Part shown: piece by piece, positions 6,886 to 14,120 of the stretch
Layout: the number at the start of each line of letters is the position of its first letter
How positions within the stretch are numbered: the stretch's first letter is position 1
Source: Clostridiales bacterium
Lineage (GTDB): Bacteria; Bacillota; Clostridia; Oscillospirales; Oscillospiraceae
Assembly (NCBI GenBank): GCA_004551945.1
Contig: SFPN01000037.1
Span: 1-14,218 of the forward strand
Reading direction: 5' to 3'
Length of the DNA: 14,218 nt
Program-made: the position numbers and the translations under genes
Notes under the pieces: generated by a model
The model's input: the letters and a program-made list of their open reading frames with translations, nothing else
What the model was told of the DNA's origin: nothing
Databases searched by the model: none

Positions 6886-8424
6886 TTACAGGGAAGGAAT
6901 CTGCTGGGCCTTGTCGGTGAGGGCGGCGGGATAGCTCTCCTGCACCTGGGCGTACCAGTCCTCATAGTCTGCCGAGCGCAGGGCGTTGGCGGCCTGATAC
7001 TTCCAGCGGATCTCGCCGAAGCTGTCGGCATAGATCACCTGGTAGCCTGCCACGGCGCCGGTGCTGTCGGTGTACTCCAGAACGGTGGCGTCGCCTGCCT
7101 TGCGGTCAGCGGCGAAGAGCCAGGCGGACAGGTCGGCGGACAGGGAATCCCGGTTGGCGTTTTCGGTGAGACCGCCGTTTTCCCTGGTGGTCTCGTCGGC
7201 GCTGTTTTCAGCGGCCAGAGCGGCGAAGGAGTCCGCGGTGGCCTCTCCGTCCTCCCACTGGTCCAGCAGAGCCTGGGCCTGCTCCTGGGCGGCGGCAGTC
7301 TGCTCCTCGGTGGGAGCGGCGTCGGAGCCGTCCTCGCTGGCGGTGGTCTCTGCCATCACCAGGATGCTGCGGTAGTTCATGGTCTGATAGCTGTTTTCTG
7401 CCTTGTCCCGGCTCAGGAACTGAACCACGCAGTAGCCGGTGTCGGGCACCTCAATGGCGGTGAGCTCGCCGCTGGTGCGGCCGGCCTCCATCATCCACTG
7501 GCTGAAGGTGGAGTCCAGGGCGCTGCCCAGCACCTCAGTCTTGTGGTTGTACTCCGGGTCGCTGTAGGACTCCGCGGAGCTCTCGTCCACGTATGCTTGG
7601 GCGGCGGTGTTGAAGTCAGTACCGGACTGGACCTGGGCGATCATGCTGTCGGCCTTTTCCTTGGCCTCGTCCATGGCGGCAGCCGTCTCCTCCTCGGTGG
7701 GCTCCACGGTGTTGCCGTCTGCGTCGGTGGTGGTTTCGGTGTCCGCGTAGATGTAGCAGAACCGGTAGCCATAGGAATCCAGGGCGTCGGCGTTTTCTTC
7801 ATAGTAGCTCTCCAGCTCCTGGTCGCTGTAGGTGAAGGACGCGGCCTTTTCTGCGGCGTACTCATCGGCCAGCACGGAGTCGGTCAGGAGTTCTTTGAAG
7901 AGGGACTTGGTCATGTAGCTGCCATAGAGCATCTTCAGGTAAGACGCCTCAGAGACATGGTTCTGGGTGCTGTACATGGTCAGGTAGTTCAGGTTGGAGG
8001 CGATGGTCTCTTCCCCTTCGGCGGAGAGGGTGTAGCCGGCTGCCTCCGCCTCCTGGCAGAGGATGGTGACCCGCTGCAGCTCCTCCAGGGCGGACTCCAG
8101 GAAGTAGTCGGCGTAGGTGACGCCCTCTTCCTCGTTGTAGTACTGCTCGCTGGGAGACAGGGAGGTGTCATATCCATAATCTACGCCAAAGGCCTGGTAC
8201 TGCTGGGCTTGGCTGGCCATGTTGTTGGCGATGGTCTGATAGTAGTAAGAGACCTGGGCGACGGAGTATTCCTCCTCCCCCACGGTGGCGGCGGTCTGGC
8301 TCTTCACGAGAATGCCGGAGTTGTACACCAGCAGGATAATCACCACAATGGCCGCAACAATGCCGATGGCCCAGTAAATCTTTGCTTTGGATGTTTCGGC
8401 CCCTTTTTGTCTAGACGTACTCAT
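6886..8424 (-). CDS. Membrane-anchored SurA/PrsA-like foldase with two parvulin-like domains
   Basis: 512 residues. A basic start and one membrane helix (about 14-34) with no lipobox suggest an anchored, not lipidated, extracytoplasmic protein. ATVGEEEYSVAQVSYYYQT (46-64) begins a SurA_N-like helical domain to about residue 210. Two tandem parvulin-like (PpiC) units follow: 219-340 and 349-466. Each starts with a beta strand (YRFCYIYA; YRSILVMA), has an acidic Thr/Glu/Ala loop, then a helix and a closing strand (GYCVVQFLS; GYQVIYA). The usual ASHIL histidine is missing from both, so isomerase activity is doubtful and a holdase role is as likely. GGAGG is 13 bases before the ATG, longer than normal, but no closer in-frame start exists. 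It probably helps fold exported proteins. Confidence 0.8.
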   Translation of the reverse strand: MSTSRQKGAETSKAKIYWAIGIVAAIVVIILLVYNSGILVKSQTAATVGEEEYSVAQVSYYYQTIANNMASQAQQYQAFGVDYGYDTSLSPSEQYYNEEEGVTYADYFLESALEELQRVTILCQEAEAAGYTLSAEGEETIASNLNYLTMYSTQNHVSEASYLKMLYGSYMTKSLFKELLTDSVLADEYAAEKAASFTYSDQELESYYEENADALDSYGYRFCYIYADTETTTDADGNTVEPTEEETAAAMDEAKEKADSMIAQVQSGTDFNTAAQAYVDESSAESYSDPEYNHKTEVLGSALDSTFSQWMMEAGRTSGELTAIEVPDTGYCVVQFLSRDKAENSYQTMNYRSILVMAETTASEDGSDAAPTEEQTAAAQEQAQALLDQWEDGEATADSFAALAAENSADETTRENGGLTENANRDSLSADLSAWLFAADRKAGDATVLEYTDSTGAVAGYQVIYADSFGEIRWKYQAANALRSADYEDWYAQVQESYPAALTDKAQQIPSL

Positions 8425-8479
8425 GTCGTTGCTTCGTCCTCCTTAGTTTATACTGTTAAGAAGCGTTTGATAGATACAC

Positions 8480-8508
8480 ATTATACTAAAGGATGCCGGG
8501 ATTTGCAA
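8480..8508 (-). promoter_or_regulatory. Promoter of the foldase gene
   Basis: On the minus strand TTGCAA (8508-8503) and TATAAT (8485-8480) are separated by 17 bases. The leader is about 50 bases and contains GGAGG ahead of ATG 8424. Confidence 0.75.
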
Positions 8509-8579
8509 GACAAAAAGAGACAGTTCTTCCGTGGGTGAAGGCGCAAAAAGAAAAACTTGCAAAAACAGCGAAAAATCCC

Positions 8580-8608
8580 TTGACAAGGCGAGGGAAATGG
8601 TGTAACTT
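8580..8608 (+). promoter_or_regulatory. Probable pyrG promoter
   Basis: A consensus TTGACA (8580-8585) is 17 bases from TAACTT (8603-8608). Transcription would begin around 8615-8617, near AATTTTT. The -10 is weak, so the exact box is uncertain. It leaves a leader of about 130 bases that contains a terminator. Confidence 0.55.
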
Positions 8609-8637
8609 ATTTCTGTAATTTTTGATATATTTTTGGT

Positions 8638-8702
8638 ACGTTCTTTGAACCGAAGGGGTGAAATGCCCCCCTTTCGGCATCGGAGAACGTTTTTTGTTTT
8701 TT
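8638..8702 (+). terminator. Leader terminator (attenuator) upstream of pyrG
   Basis: A two-part hairpin: outer arms ACGTTCT (8638-8644) and AGAACGT (8684-8690), inner arms CCGAAGGGG (8650-8658) and about 8668-8677 with one G-U pair, then a T-rich run (8690-8702, one G). No plus-strand gene lies upstream within the window for it to terminate, so it acts on the pyrG transcript itself. The right inner arm contains CCCCCCTTT. Attenuation of pyrG in response to CTP is known in Bacillus and Lactococcus; the mechanism here is inferred only. Confidence 0.75.
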
Positions 8703-8743
8703 GCACTGGGGCGCGTCTGCGCCTGCAGGGAAAGGAGACGAGA

Positions 8744-10345
8744 ATGACCAAATATATCTTTGTAACCGGCGGTGTGGTTTCCGGTCTGGGCAAGGGGATC
8801 ACCGCGGCCAGCCTGGGCCGCCTGCTGAAGGCCCGGGGGCTGAAGGTGGCTGCCCAGAAGCTGGACCCCTACATCAACGTGGACCCCGGCACCATGAGCC
8901 CCTACCAGCACGGGGAGGTGTACGTCACCGAGGACGGGGCGGAGACCGACCTGGACCTGGGCCACTACGAGCGGTTTATTGACGAGGACCTGAACAAGTA
9001 CTCCAACCTGACCACCGGCAAGGTCTACTGGAACGTGCTCAACAAGGAGCGCCGGGGCGAGTACCTGGGGGAGACCGTCCAGGTGATCCCCCACATCACC
9101 AATGAAATCAAAGACTTTATCTACTCCGTGGGGAAAAAGACCGGGGCTGACGTGGTCATCACGGAGATCGGCGGCACCACCGGCGACATTGAGAGCCAGC
9201 CCTTCCTGGAGGCCGCCCGGCAGGTGGGCCTGGAGGCGGGCCGGGGCAACGCCCTGTTCATCCATGTGACGTTGGTTCCCTACCTGCGCTTCAGCGGGGA
9301 GCACAAGTCCAAGCCCACCCAGCACTCGGTGAAGGAGCTTCAGGGCATGGGCATCATCCCCAACCTGATTGTCCTGCGCTGTGACGAACCCATTGAGGAG
9401 TCCATCTTCCAGAAGATCGCCCTGTTCTGCAACGTAAAGCGGGACTGCGTGCTGGAAAACATCACCCTGCCCATCCTCTACGAGGCTCCTCTCATGCTGG
9501 AGCGGCAGAACTTCTCCGGCATCGTCTGCCGGGAGCTGGGGCTGGAGACCGAGAGCCCCGATCTGGCCGACTGGCAGGCCATGCTGGAGCAAATCCGCAC
9601 CGCCCGCCGGCAGGTGACCATCGGCATCGTGGGAAAATACGTCCAGCTCCACGACGCTTATCTTTCCGTTGCGGAGGCCCTGCATCACGCGGGCTACGGC
9701 CAGGGGGCCCGGGTGGATATCCGCTGGATCGACAGCGAGACCATTACGGAGGAGAACGTAGGCCAGATCCTGGCCGGGTGCCGGGGGATCGTGGTGCCCG
9801 GGGGCTTCGGCAACCGGGGCATCGAGGGGAAGATTCTGGCCGCCCAGTACGCCCGGACCCACAACCTGCCCTACCTGGGCATCTGCCTGGGGATGCAGAT
9901 TGCCGTTATTGAGTTTGCCCGCCATGTCTGCGGCCTGGAAGGGGCGGACTCCGGGGAGTTTAACCCGGACGCTCCCCACAAGGTCATCGACTTTCTCCCC
10001 GACCAGAACGACCAGGTGGACAAGGGCGGCACCCTCCGGCTGGGGGCCTATCCCTGCCTGCTGGCGGAGGGAACCAAGATCCGGGCCTGCTACGGCCAGG
10101 AGGAGATCCGGGAGCGCCACCGCCACCGCTATGAGTTCAACAACGACTACCGGCAGACCCTCCGGGACCACGGCCTGGTCCTCAGCGGGACCTCCCCCGA
10201 CGGCTACATCGTGGAGACGGTGGAGCTGCCCGACCTGGACTTTTACGTGGGGGTCCAGTTCCACCCGGAGTTTAAGAGCCGTCCCAACAAGGCCCATCCT
10301 CTCTTTACCGGGCTGATTTCCGCCGCGCTGGCAGGGGAGAATTGA
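8744..10345 (+). CDS. pyrG: CTP synthase
   Basis: 533 residues, full length for the family. It makes CTP from UTP, ATP and glutamine, the last step of pyrimidine nucleotide synthesis. The N-terminal synthetase domain has the P-loop VSGLGKGITAASLG (12-25), DPYINVDPGTMSPYQHGEVYV (41-61) and EIGGTTGDIES (141-151). The C-terminal class-I glutaminase domain has the oxyanion loop PGGFGNRG (352-359), the nucleophile Cys381 in GICLGMQ, and His507/Glu509 in GVQFHPEF. All key residues are present. AAGGAG at 8732-8737 is 6 bases before the ATG, fixing the start; the frame is open further upstream only through the leader. Expression is probably controlled by the leader terminator. Confidence 0.98.
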   Translation: MTKYIFVTGGVVSGLGKGITAASLGRLLKARGLKVAAQKLDPYINVDPGTMSPYQHGEVYVTEDGAETDLDLGHYERFIDEDLNKYSNLTTGKVYWNVLNKERRGEYLGETVQVIPHITNEIKDFIYSVGKKTGADVVITEIGGTTGDIESQPFLEAARQVGLEAGRGNALFIHVTLVPYLRFSGEHKSKPTQHSVKELQGMGIIPNLIVLRCDEPIEESIFQKIALFCNVKRDCVLENITLPILYEAPLMLERQNFSGIVCRELGLETESPDLADWQAMLEQIRTARRQVTIGIVGKYVQLHDAYLSVAEALHHAGYGQGARVDIRWIDSETITEENVGQILAGCRGIVVPGGFGNRGIEGKILAAQYARTHNLPYLGICLGMQIAVIEFARHVCGLEGADSGEFNPDAPHKVIDFLPDQNDQVDKGGTLRLGAYPCLLAEGTKIRACYGQEEIRERHRHRYEFNNDYRQTLRDHGLVLSGTSPDGYIVETVELPDLDFYVGVQFHPEFKSRPNKAHPLFTGLISAALAGEN

Positions 10346-10379
10346 TTTTTCCGGGAAAGCAGGTGTATCATAATGCCTG

Positions 10380-10438
10380 CTGAACAAAGCCAATGAACCT
10401 TGCAAGCCTTGGCTTTCAAGGCTTGCGGCTTTGTTCAG
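10380..10438 (+). other. Long hairpin after pyrG, possible terminator
   Basis: Outer arms CTGAACAAAGCC (10380-10391) and GGCTTTGTTCAG (10427-10438) pair perfectly over 12 bp. An inner perfect 9-bp stem (10402-10410/10418-10426) stacks directly on the right side, leaving a 10-base bulge on the left. No T-run follows, so it is not a textbook terminator, though it sits where the pyrG terminator should be. A small hairpin AGCAGG/CCTGCT (10358-10363/10376-10381) precedes and slightly overlaps it. Confidence 0.6.
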
Positions 10439-10451
10439 TACGTATTATAAT
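10423..10451 (+). promoter_or_regulatory. Promoter of the NAD(P)H-hydrate epimerase gene
   Basis: A perfect TATAAT (10446-10451) is 17 bases from TTGCGG (10423-10428). The -35 lies inside the right arm of the post-pyrG hairpin. The leader would be about 40 bases. Confidence 0.65.
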
Positions 10452-10498
10452 AGAAGTATTGCCAGGGGCAAATATTTCTGAGAAAGGGATGGCAGAGG

Positions 10499-11383
10499 AT
10501 GAAAGAAGTCATCACCGTGGGCAACATGCGGGAGAGCGACGCCCACACCATTGCACAGTACGTACCCAGTAAAGTCCTGATGTACCGGGCGGCCATGGGA
10601 GTCTGCCGGGCAGCGGACTGGAAGGGGAAGATCGGCATTCTCACCGGCGCGGGAAACAACGGGGGCGACGGCTACGCCCTGGCCTGCATCCTGGCTGACC
10701 GGGGGATTGCCTGTCAGGTGCTTCGGGTGTCGGAGAAGTTCTCCCAGGACGGGCAGCACTACCACGACCTGGCCCTGTCCAAGGGGGTGGAGATCCGGAT
10801 GTTTGCCCCGGGGGAGGACCTGCGGGACTATGACATGCTGGTGGACTGTATGCTGGGCACCGGCTTTTCCGGCCGGGTGCGGGAGCCTTACCGGTCGGCC
10901 ATCAAGGCGGTGAACAACGCCCGGGCCTATGTGGTGAGCGTGGATATCAACAGCGGCATGAACGGGGACACCGGCAAGGCCGAGCTGGCGGTAAAGTCCA
11001 ACCTGACGGTGACCATCGGCTATTTAAAGACCGGCTTCTTCCTGGGAGACGCCATCTGGTACCTGGATAAGCTGGCGGTGGTGGACATCGGCATCCGCCT
11101 GGTGCGGGACGAGTACTTCCTGGCGACTGAGGAGGAGATCGTGTTCCCCCACACCGGCTGGGCACTGAACGGCGATAAGACCGAGCTGCTCACCCCCGGG
11201 GAGGCCGAGGACCAGCTGAAAAACGGCCAGACGGTTCCCGAGCTTGCCGTTGAGCTGGCTCTGAAGGAGCAGCATCTCATCCGGGTTCTGGGCAAGAACT
11301 CCCTGGTCAGCGACGGCTACCGGACCTACTTTGTGGAAGAGGGCAGCTTCCCGGCGGAGATTGTCTGCCGGGACGAGCCCTGA
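10499..11383 (+). CDS. NAD(P)H-hydrate epimerase domain protein (YjeF_N)
   Basis: 294 residues. The Rossmann-like YjeF_N domain spans about 1-205, with GAGNNGGDGYALA (50-62), DCMLGTGFSGRVREPY (116-131) and VDINSGMNGDTG (148-159). It interconverts R and S forms of hydrated NAD(P)H so that the dehydratase can repair them. Many bacterial Nnr proteins are about 500 residues with a C-terminal kinase-like dehydratase; here that half is absent. About 80 residues follow (210-294) that I cannot place; they show no kinase motif. The usual DIPSG reads DINSG. AAGGGA (10484-10489) is the likely ribosome site. Single gene, between its own promoter and terminator. The dehydratase partner must be elsewhere if the pathway is complete. 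Confidence 0.88.
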   Translation: MKEVITVGNMRESDAHTIAQYVPSKVLMYRAAMGVCRAADWKGKIGILTGAGNNGGDGYALACILADRGIACQVLRVSEKFSQDGQHYHDLALSKGVEIRMFAPGEDLRDYDMLVDCMLGTGFSGRVREPYRSAIKAVNNARAYVVSVDINSGMNGDTGKAELAVKSNLTVTIGYLKTGFFLGDAIWYLDKLAVVDIGIRLVRDEYFLATEEEIVFPHTGWALNGDKTELLTPGEAEDQLKNGQTVPELAVELALKEQHLIRVLGKNSLVSDGYRTYFVEEGSFPAEIVCRDEP

Positions 11384-11401
11384 GAAACACGCGGAAAGCG
11401 A

Positions 11402-11433
11402 CCCGCCTCCTGCCTGGAAGCGGGCCGTTTTTT
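11402..11433 (+). terminator. Intrinsic terminator of the epimerase gene
   Basis: CCCGCCTCC (11402-11410) pairs with GGAAGCGGG (11416-11424) with one C/A mismatch, followed by CCG and six Ts. Confidence 0.75.
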
Positions 11434-11504
11434 CTGCCGGTGATTCCGGATTGTAGAGGGGAAGGGGCGAAAAAACCGGGGAATCTGCATGCTCATTCAC
11501 TCTG

Positions 11505-11527
11505 CTGCATACATTTTGTATATGCAG
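11505..11527. other. AT-rich dyad upstream of the helicase promoter
   Basis: CTGCATA (11505-11511) and TATGCAG (11521-11527) form a perfect 7-bp inverted repeat around a 9-base centre. Two GCATGC palindromes flank it at 11487-11492 and 11542-11547. It may be an operator or just a hairpin; no known binding site was recognised. Confidence 0.4.
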
Positions 11528-11573
11528 AATATTTGGCGGAAGCATGCGCCCCGTTCTTTTTTGTCCCCTGCGG

Positions 11574-11602
11574 TTGTCAATCCGCCCATTTTGCGGTAAA
11601 AT
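11574..11602 (+). promoter_or_regulatory. Promoter of pcrA
   Basis: TTGTCA (11574-11579) and TAAAAT (11597-11602) are 17 bases apart. Transcription would start near 11609, which rules out the in-frame ATGs at 11544 and 11601 and supports ATG 11637. Confidence 0.75.
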
Positions 11603-11636
11603 GTCCCCATTGCATGTAGAAAGATTTGGTGACGCT

Positions 11637-14087
11637 ATGCTCTCTCAAGAAAACCAAGCCGCTTTTGCCGCCCTGCGCCGGCAGATCATCGCCCGGGATT
11701 TTGCCGGGCTCAACGACCGCCAGCTGGAAGGTGTTCTGGCCACGGAAGGCCCTCTGCTCCTTCTGGCCGGGGCGGGCAGCGGCAAAACCACGGTGCTCAT
11801 CCACCGCATCGCCAACCTGCTGAAATACGGCAGGGGGTCCGACAGCGGGGAAGTGCCTGATTACATCACTGATGAGGACCTGGACTTTCTCTCCCGCTTC
11901 GCCCAGGACTCCGATCCTTCGGACCGGGACCAGAGCCGGGCCCGGCTCCTTTGTGCGCTGGAGCCCGCCATGCCCTGGCAGGTTATCGCCATCACCTTCA
12001 CCAACAAGGCCGCCGGGGAGCTGAAGCAGCGGCTGGAAGCCGCCATCGGCCCCGACGCCAACGATATCTGGGCGGCCACCTTCCACTCCGCCTGCGTGCG
12101 CATCCTCCGGCGGGACATTGAAAAGCTGGGCTTTCCCTCCTCCTTCACCATCTACGACACGGACGATTCCCTCCGGGTCATCAAGGAGTGCCTGAAGGAG
12201 CTGAACCTGGATGACAAGTCCTTCCAGCCCCGCACGGTGCTGGGTTACATCTCCCGGGCCAAGGACGAGATGCTCCTGGCGGGGGACTACGCAGACCAGT
12301 GCCGGGCCAAGGGGGACTTCCGCCTGCAAAAGATCGCCAACGTCTACCTGGCCTATGAGAAAAAGCTCTGGGCCGCCGGGGCCCTGGACTTTGACGACAT
12401 CATCCTTCACACCGTCCGCCTGCTCCAGAGCCACCCCGACGTGCGGGAGTATTACCAGCGGAAGTTCCGCTACGTCCTCATCGACGAGTATCAGGACACC
12501 AACCACCTCCAGTATCTGCTGGCGGCGCTGCTGGCCGGGGGACGGAAGAACATCTGCGTGGTGGGCGACGACGACCAGTCCATCTACCGCTTCCGGGGAG
12601 CCACCATCGAGAATATCCTCTCCTTTGAAAGCGAGTATCAGAACGCCCGGGTGATCCGCCTGGAGCAGAACTACCGCTCCACCGGCAACATCCTGGAGGC
12701 CGCCAACGCGGTCATCCGCCACAACCGGGGCCGGAAGGGAAAGAACCTGTGGACCGACCACGGGGAAGGGGAAAAGGTCCACTGCTACACTGCCGCCAAC
12801 GAGCGGGAGGAGGGCATGTACATCGCCTCCCAGCTTCTCCGGGCCTACGGCCAGGGCCGCCAGTGGAAGGACTGCGCCGTGCTCTACCGGATGAACGCCC
12901 TGTCCAACCAGGTGGAAATGGCCCTCAAGAGCAACAGCATCCCCTACCGGGTGGTGGGGGGCTTCCGGTTCTTCGAGCGGGCGGAGATCAAGGATATGCT
13001 CTCCTACCTCTGCGTCATTCACAACCCCAGCGACGACCTGCGCCTGCTGCGGGTGGTGAACAACCCGCCCCGGGGCATCGGCGCCAAGACCCTGGAAACC
13101 GCCCGGGAGACCGCCCTCCGGGAGGGGAAGAGCCTGTGGGAGGTTCTCCTTCATGCCGGGGACTGGCCGGAGCTTCGCAAATCCGCCCCCAAGTTTGAAA
13201 AGTTCACCACCCTCATCCGGTCCATGGCCCGGCTGTCGGAGGAGGTCCCCCTGCCGGAGTTCTACGAAACCCTCATCCAGGAGAGCGGCTACGCGGACAT
13301 GCTCTCTGCCAAGAAGGACAACGAGAGCAAGTCCCGGCTGGAAAACATCCACGAGCTGACCTCCTCCATCAGCGGCTATCTGGAGCACGCCGAGGAGCCC
13401 ACCCTGGGGGGCTTCCTGGACGAGGTGGCCCTGTACACCGACCTGGACAGCGTGGAAGACACGGACAACTGCGTCACCCTCATGACCATGCACGCGGCCA
13501 AGGGGCTGGAGTTCCCGGTGGTCTTTACCGTGGGCATGGAGGAGGGGGTGTTCCCCGGCTACCGGGCCATCGGCGAGGAGGAAGAGCTGGAGGAGGAGCG
13601 CCGCCTGTGCTATGTGGCCCTCACCCGGGCCAAGGAGCAGCTCCACCTGACCTGCGCGGCCCAGCGGATGCTCTTCGGCCGCACCTCCGCCAACCTGCCC
13701 TCCCGGTTTGTCAAGGAGATCCCGGAGGAGCTGGTGGAGTTCGGGGGCCGTCCCCGGCAGCAGCCCCAGCGGGAGCTCTTCCGGGAGGAAGCCTGGCGGG
13801 AGGCGGCGGAGGACTTTTCCCAGATCGCCCGGCCCGCCCCTCAGCCCCGTCCCCGGCCGGCCTCCGGCGGAATCCCCCGGGCAGCCTACCGCAAGCCCGC
13901 CCCCAAGGCGGCCCCTCTGCCTCAGCTGCGGAAGGGGGATATGGTCCGCCACAACGCCTTCGGGGAGGGAATGGTCCTGTCCGTCCAGCCTATGGGGGGC
14001 GACGCCCTCATCGAGGTGGCCTTCGACAACGTGGGCACCAAGCGCATGATGCTCAAGGCTGCGGCCCAGTTTATGACAACTCTGTAA
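11637..14087 (+). CDS. pcrA: ATP-dependent 3'-5' DNA helicase PcrA/UvrD
   Basis: 816 residues, superfamily 1A helicase of repair and replication-conflict resolution. Visible motifs: LNDRQLEGV Q-motif region (25-33), Walker A GAGSGKT (45-51), ITFTNKAA (119-126), Walker B DEYQD (283-287), GDDDQSIYRFRGA (310-322), QNYRS (344-348), TMHAAKGLEF near 619 and VALTRAKEQL near 660. The C-terminus KGDMVRHNAFGEG plus a beta-rich tail is the UvrD/PcrA tudor-like domain that contacts RNA polymerase. Between motif I and motif Ia there is an acidic insertion (about 65-112), where PcrA normally has only about ten residues. The start is ATG 11637 with a weak GGTG ribosome site; upstream in-frame ATGs lie before or in the promoter. 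The terminator after it is interrupted by an IS. Confidence 0.96.
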   Translation: MLSQENQAAFAALRRQIIARDFAGLNDRQLEGVLATEGPLLLLAGAGSGKTTVLIHRIANLLKYGRGSDSGEVPDYITDEDLDFLSRFAQDSDPSDRDQSRARLLCALEPAMPWQVIAITFTNKAAGELKQRLEAAIGPDANDIWAATFHSACVRILRRDIEKLGFPSSFTIYDTDDSLRVIKECLKELNLDDKSFQPRTVLGYISRAKDEMLLAGDYADQCRAKGDFRLQKIANVYLAYEKKLWAAGALDFDDIILHTVRLLQSHPDVREYYQRKFRYVLIDEYQDTNHLQYLLAALLAGGRKNICVVGDDDQSIYRFRGATIENILSFESEYQNARVIRLEQNYRSTGNILEAANAVIRHNRGRKGKNLWTDHGEGEKVHCYTAANEREEGMYIASQLLRAYGQGRQWKDCAVLYRMNALSNQVEMALKSNSIPYRVVGGFRFFERAEIKDMLSYLCVIHNPSDDLRLLRVVNNPPRGIGAKTLETARETALREGKSLWEVLLHAGDWPELRKSAPKFEKFTTLIRSMARLSEEVPLPEFYETLIQESGYADMLSAKKDNESKSRLENIHELTSSISGYLEHAEEPTLGGFLDEVALYTDLDSVEDTDNCVTLMTMHAAKGLEFPVVFTVGMEEGVFPGYRAIGEEEELEEERRLCYVALTRAKEQLHLTCAAQRMLFGRTSANLPSRFVKEIPEELVEFGGRPRQQPQRELFREEAWREAAEDFSQIARPAPQPRPRPASGGIPRAAYRKPAPKAAPLPQLRKGDMVRHNAFGEGMVLSVQPMGGDALIEVAFDNVGTKRMMLKAAAQFMTTL

Positions 14088-14091
14088 CGAT

Positions 14092-14120
14092 AAAAACCGC
14101 CTGTGGGCTGAAACCCACAG
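14092..14120 (+). terminator. pcrA terminator, truncated by an IS
   Basis: AAAAACCGC (14092-14100) precedes the left arm CTGTGGG (14101-14107), then a CTGAAA loop and right arm CCCACAG (14114-14120). The right arm should continue GCGGTTTTT to match the left side, but the sequence changes at 14121 to the terminal repeat of an insertion sequence. Confidence 0.7.

Noticed and set aside
8486..10405. A 639-codon open frame on the minus strand opposite pyrG
   Set aside because: It is antisense to an intact, highly conserved gene and crosses its promoter and attenuator.
11544..11636. A longer PcrA start at 11544
   Set aside because: The extension overlaps the predicted promoter (11574-11602), and the residues do not resemble PcrA N-termini.
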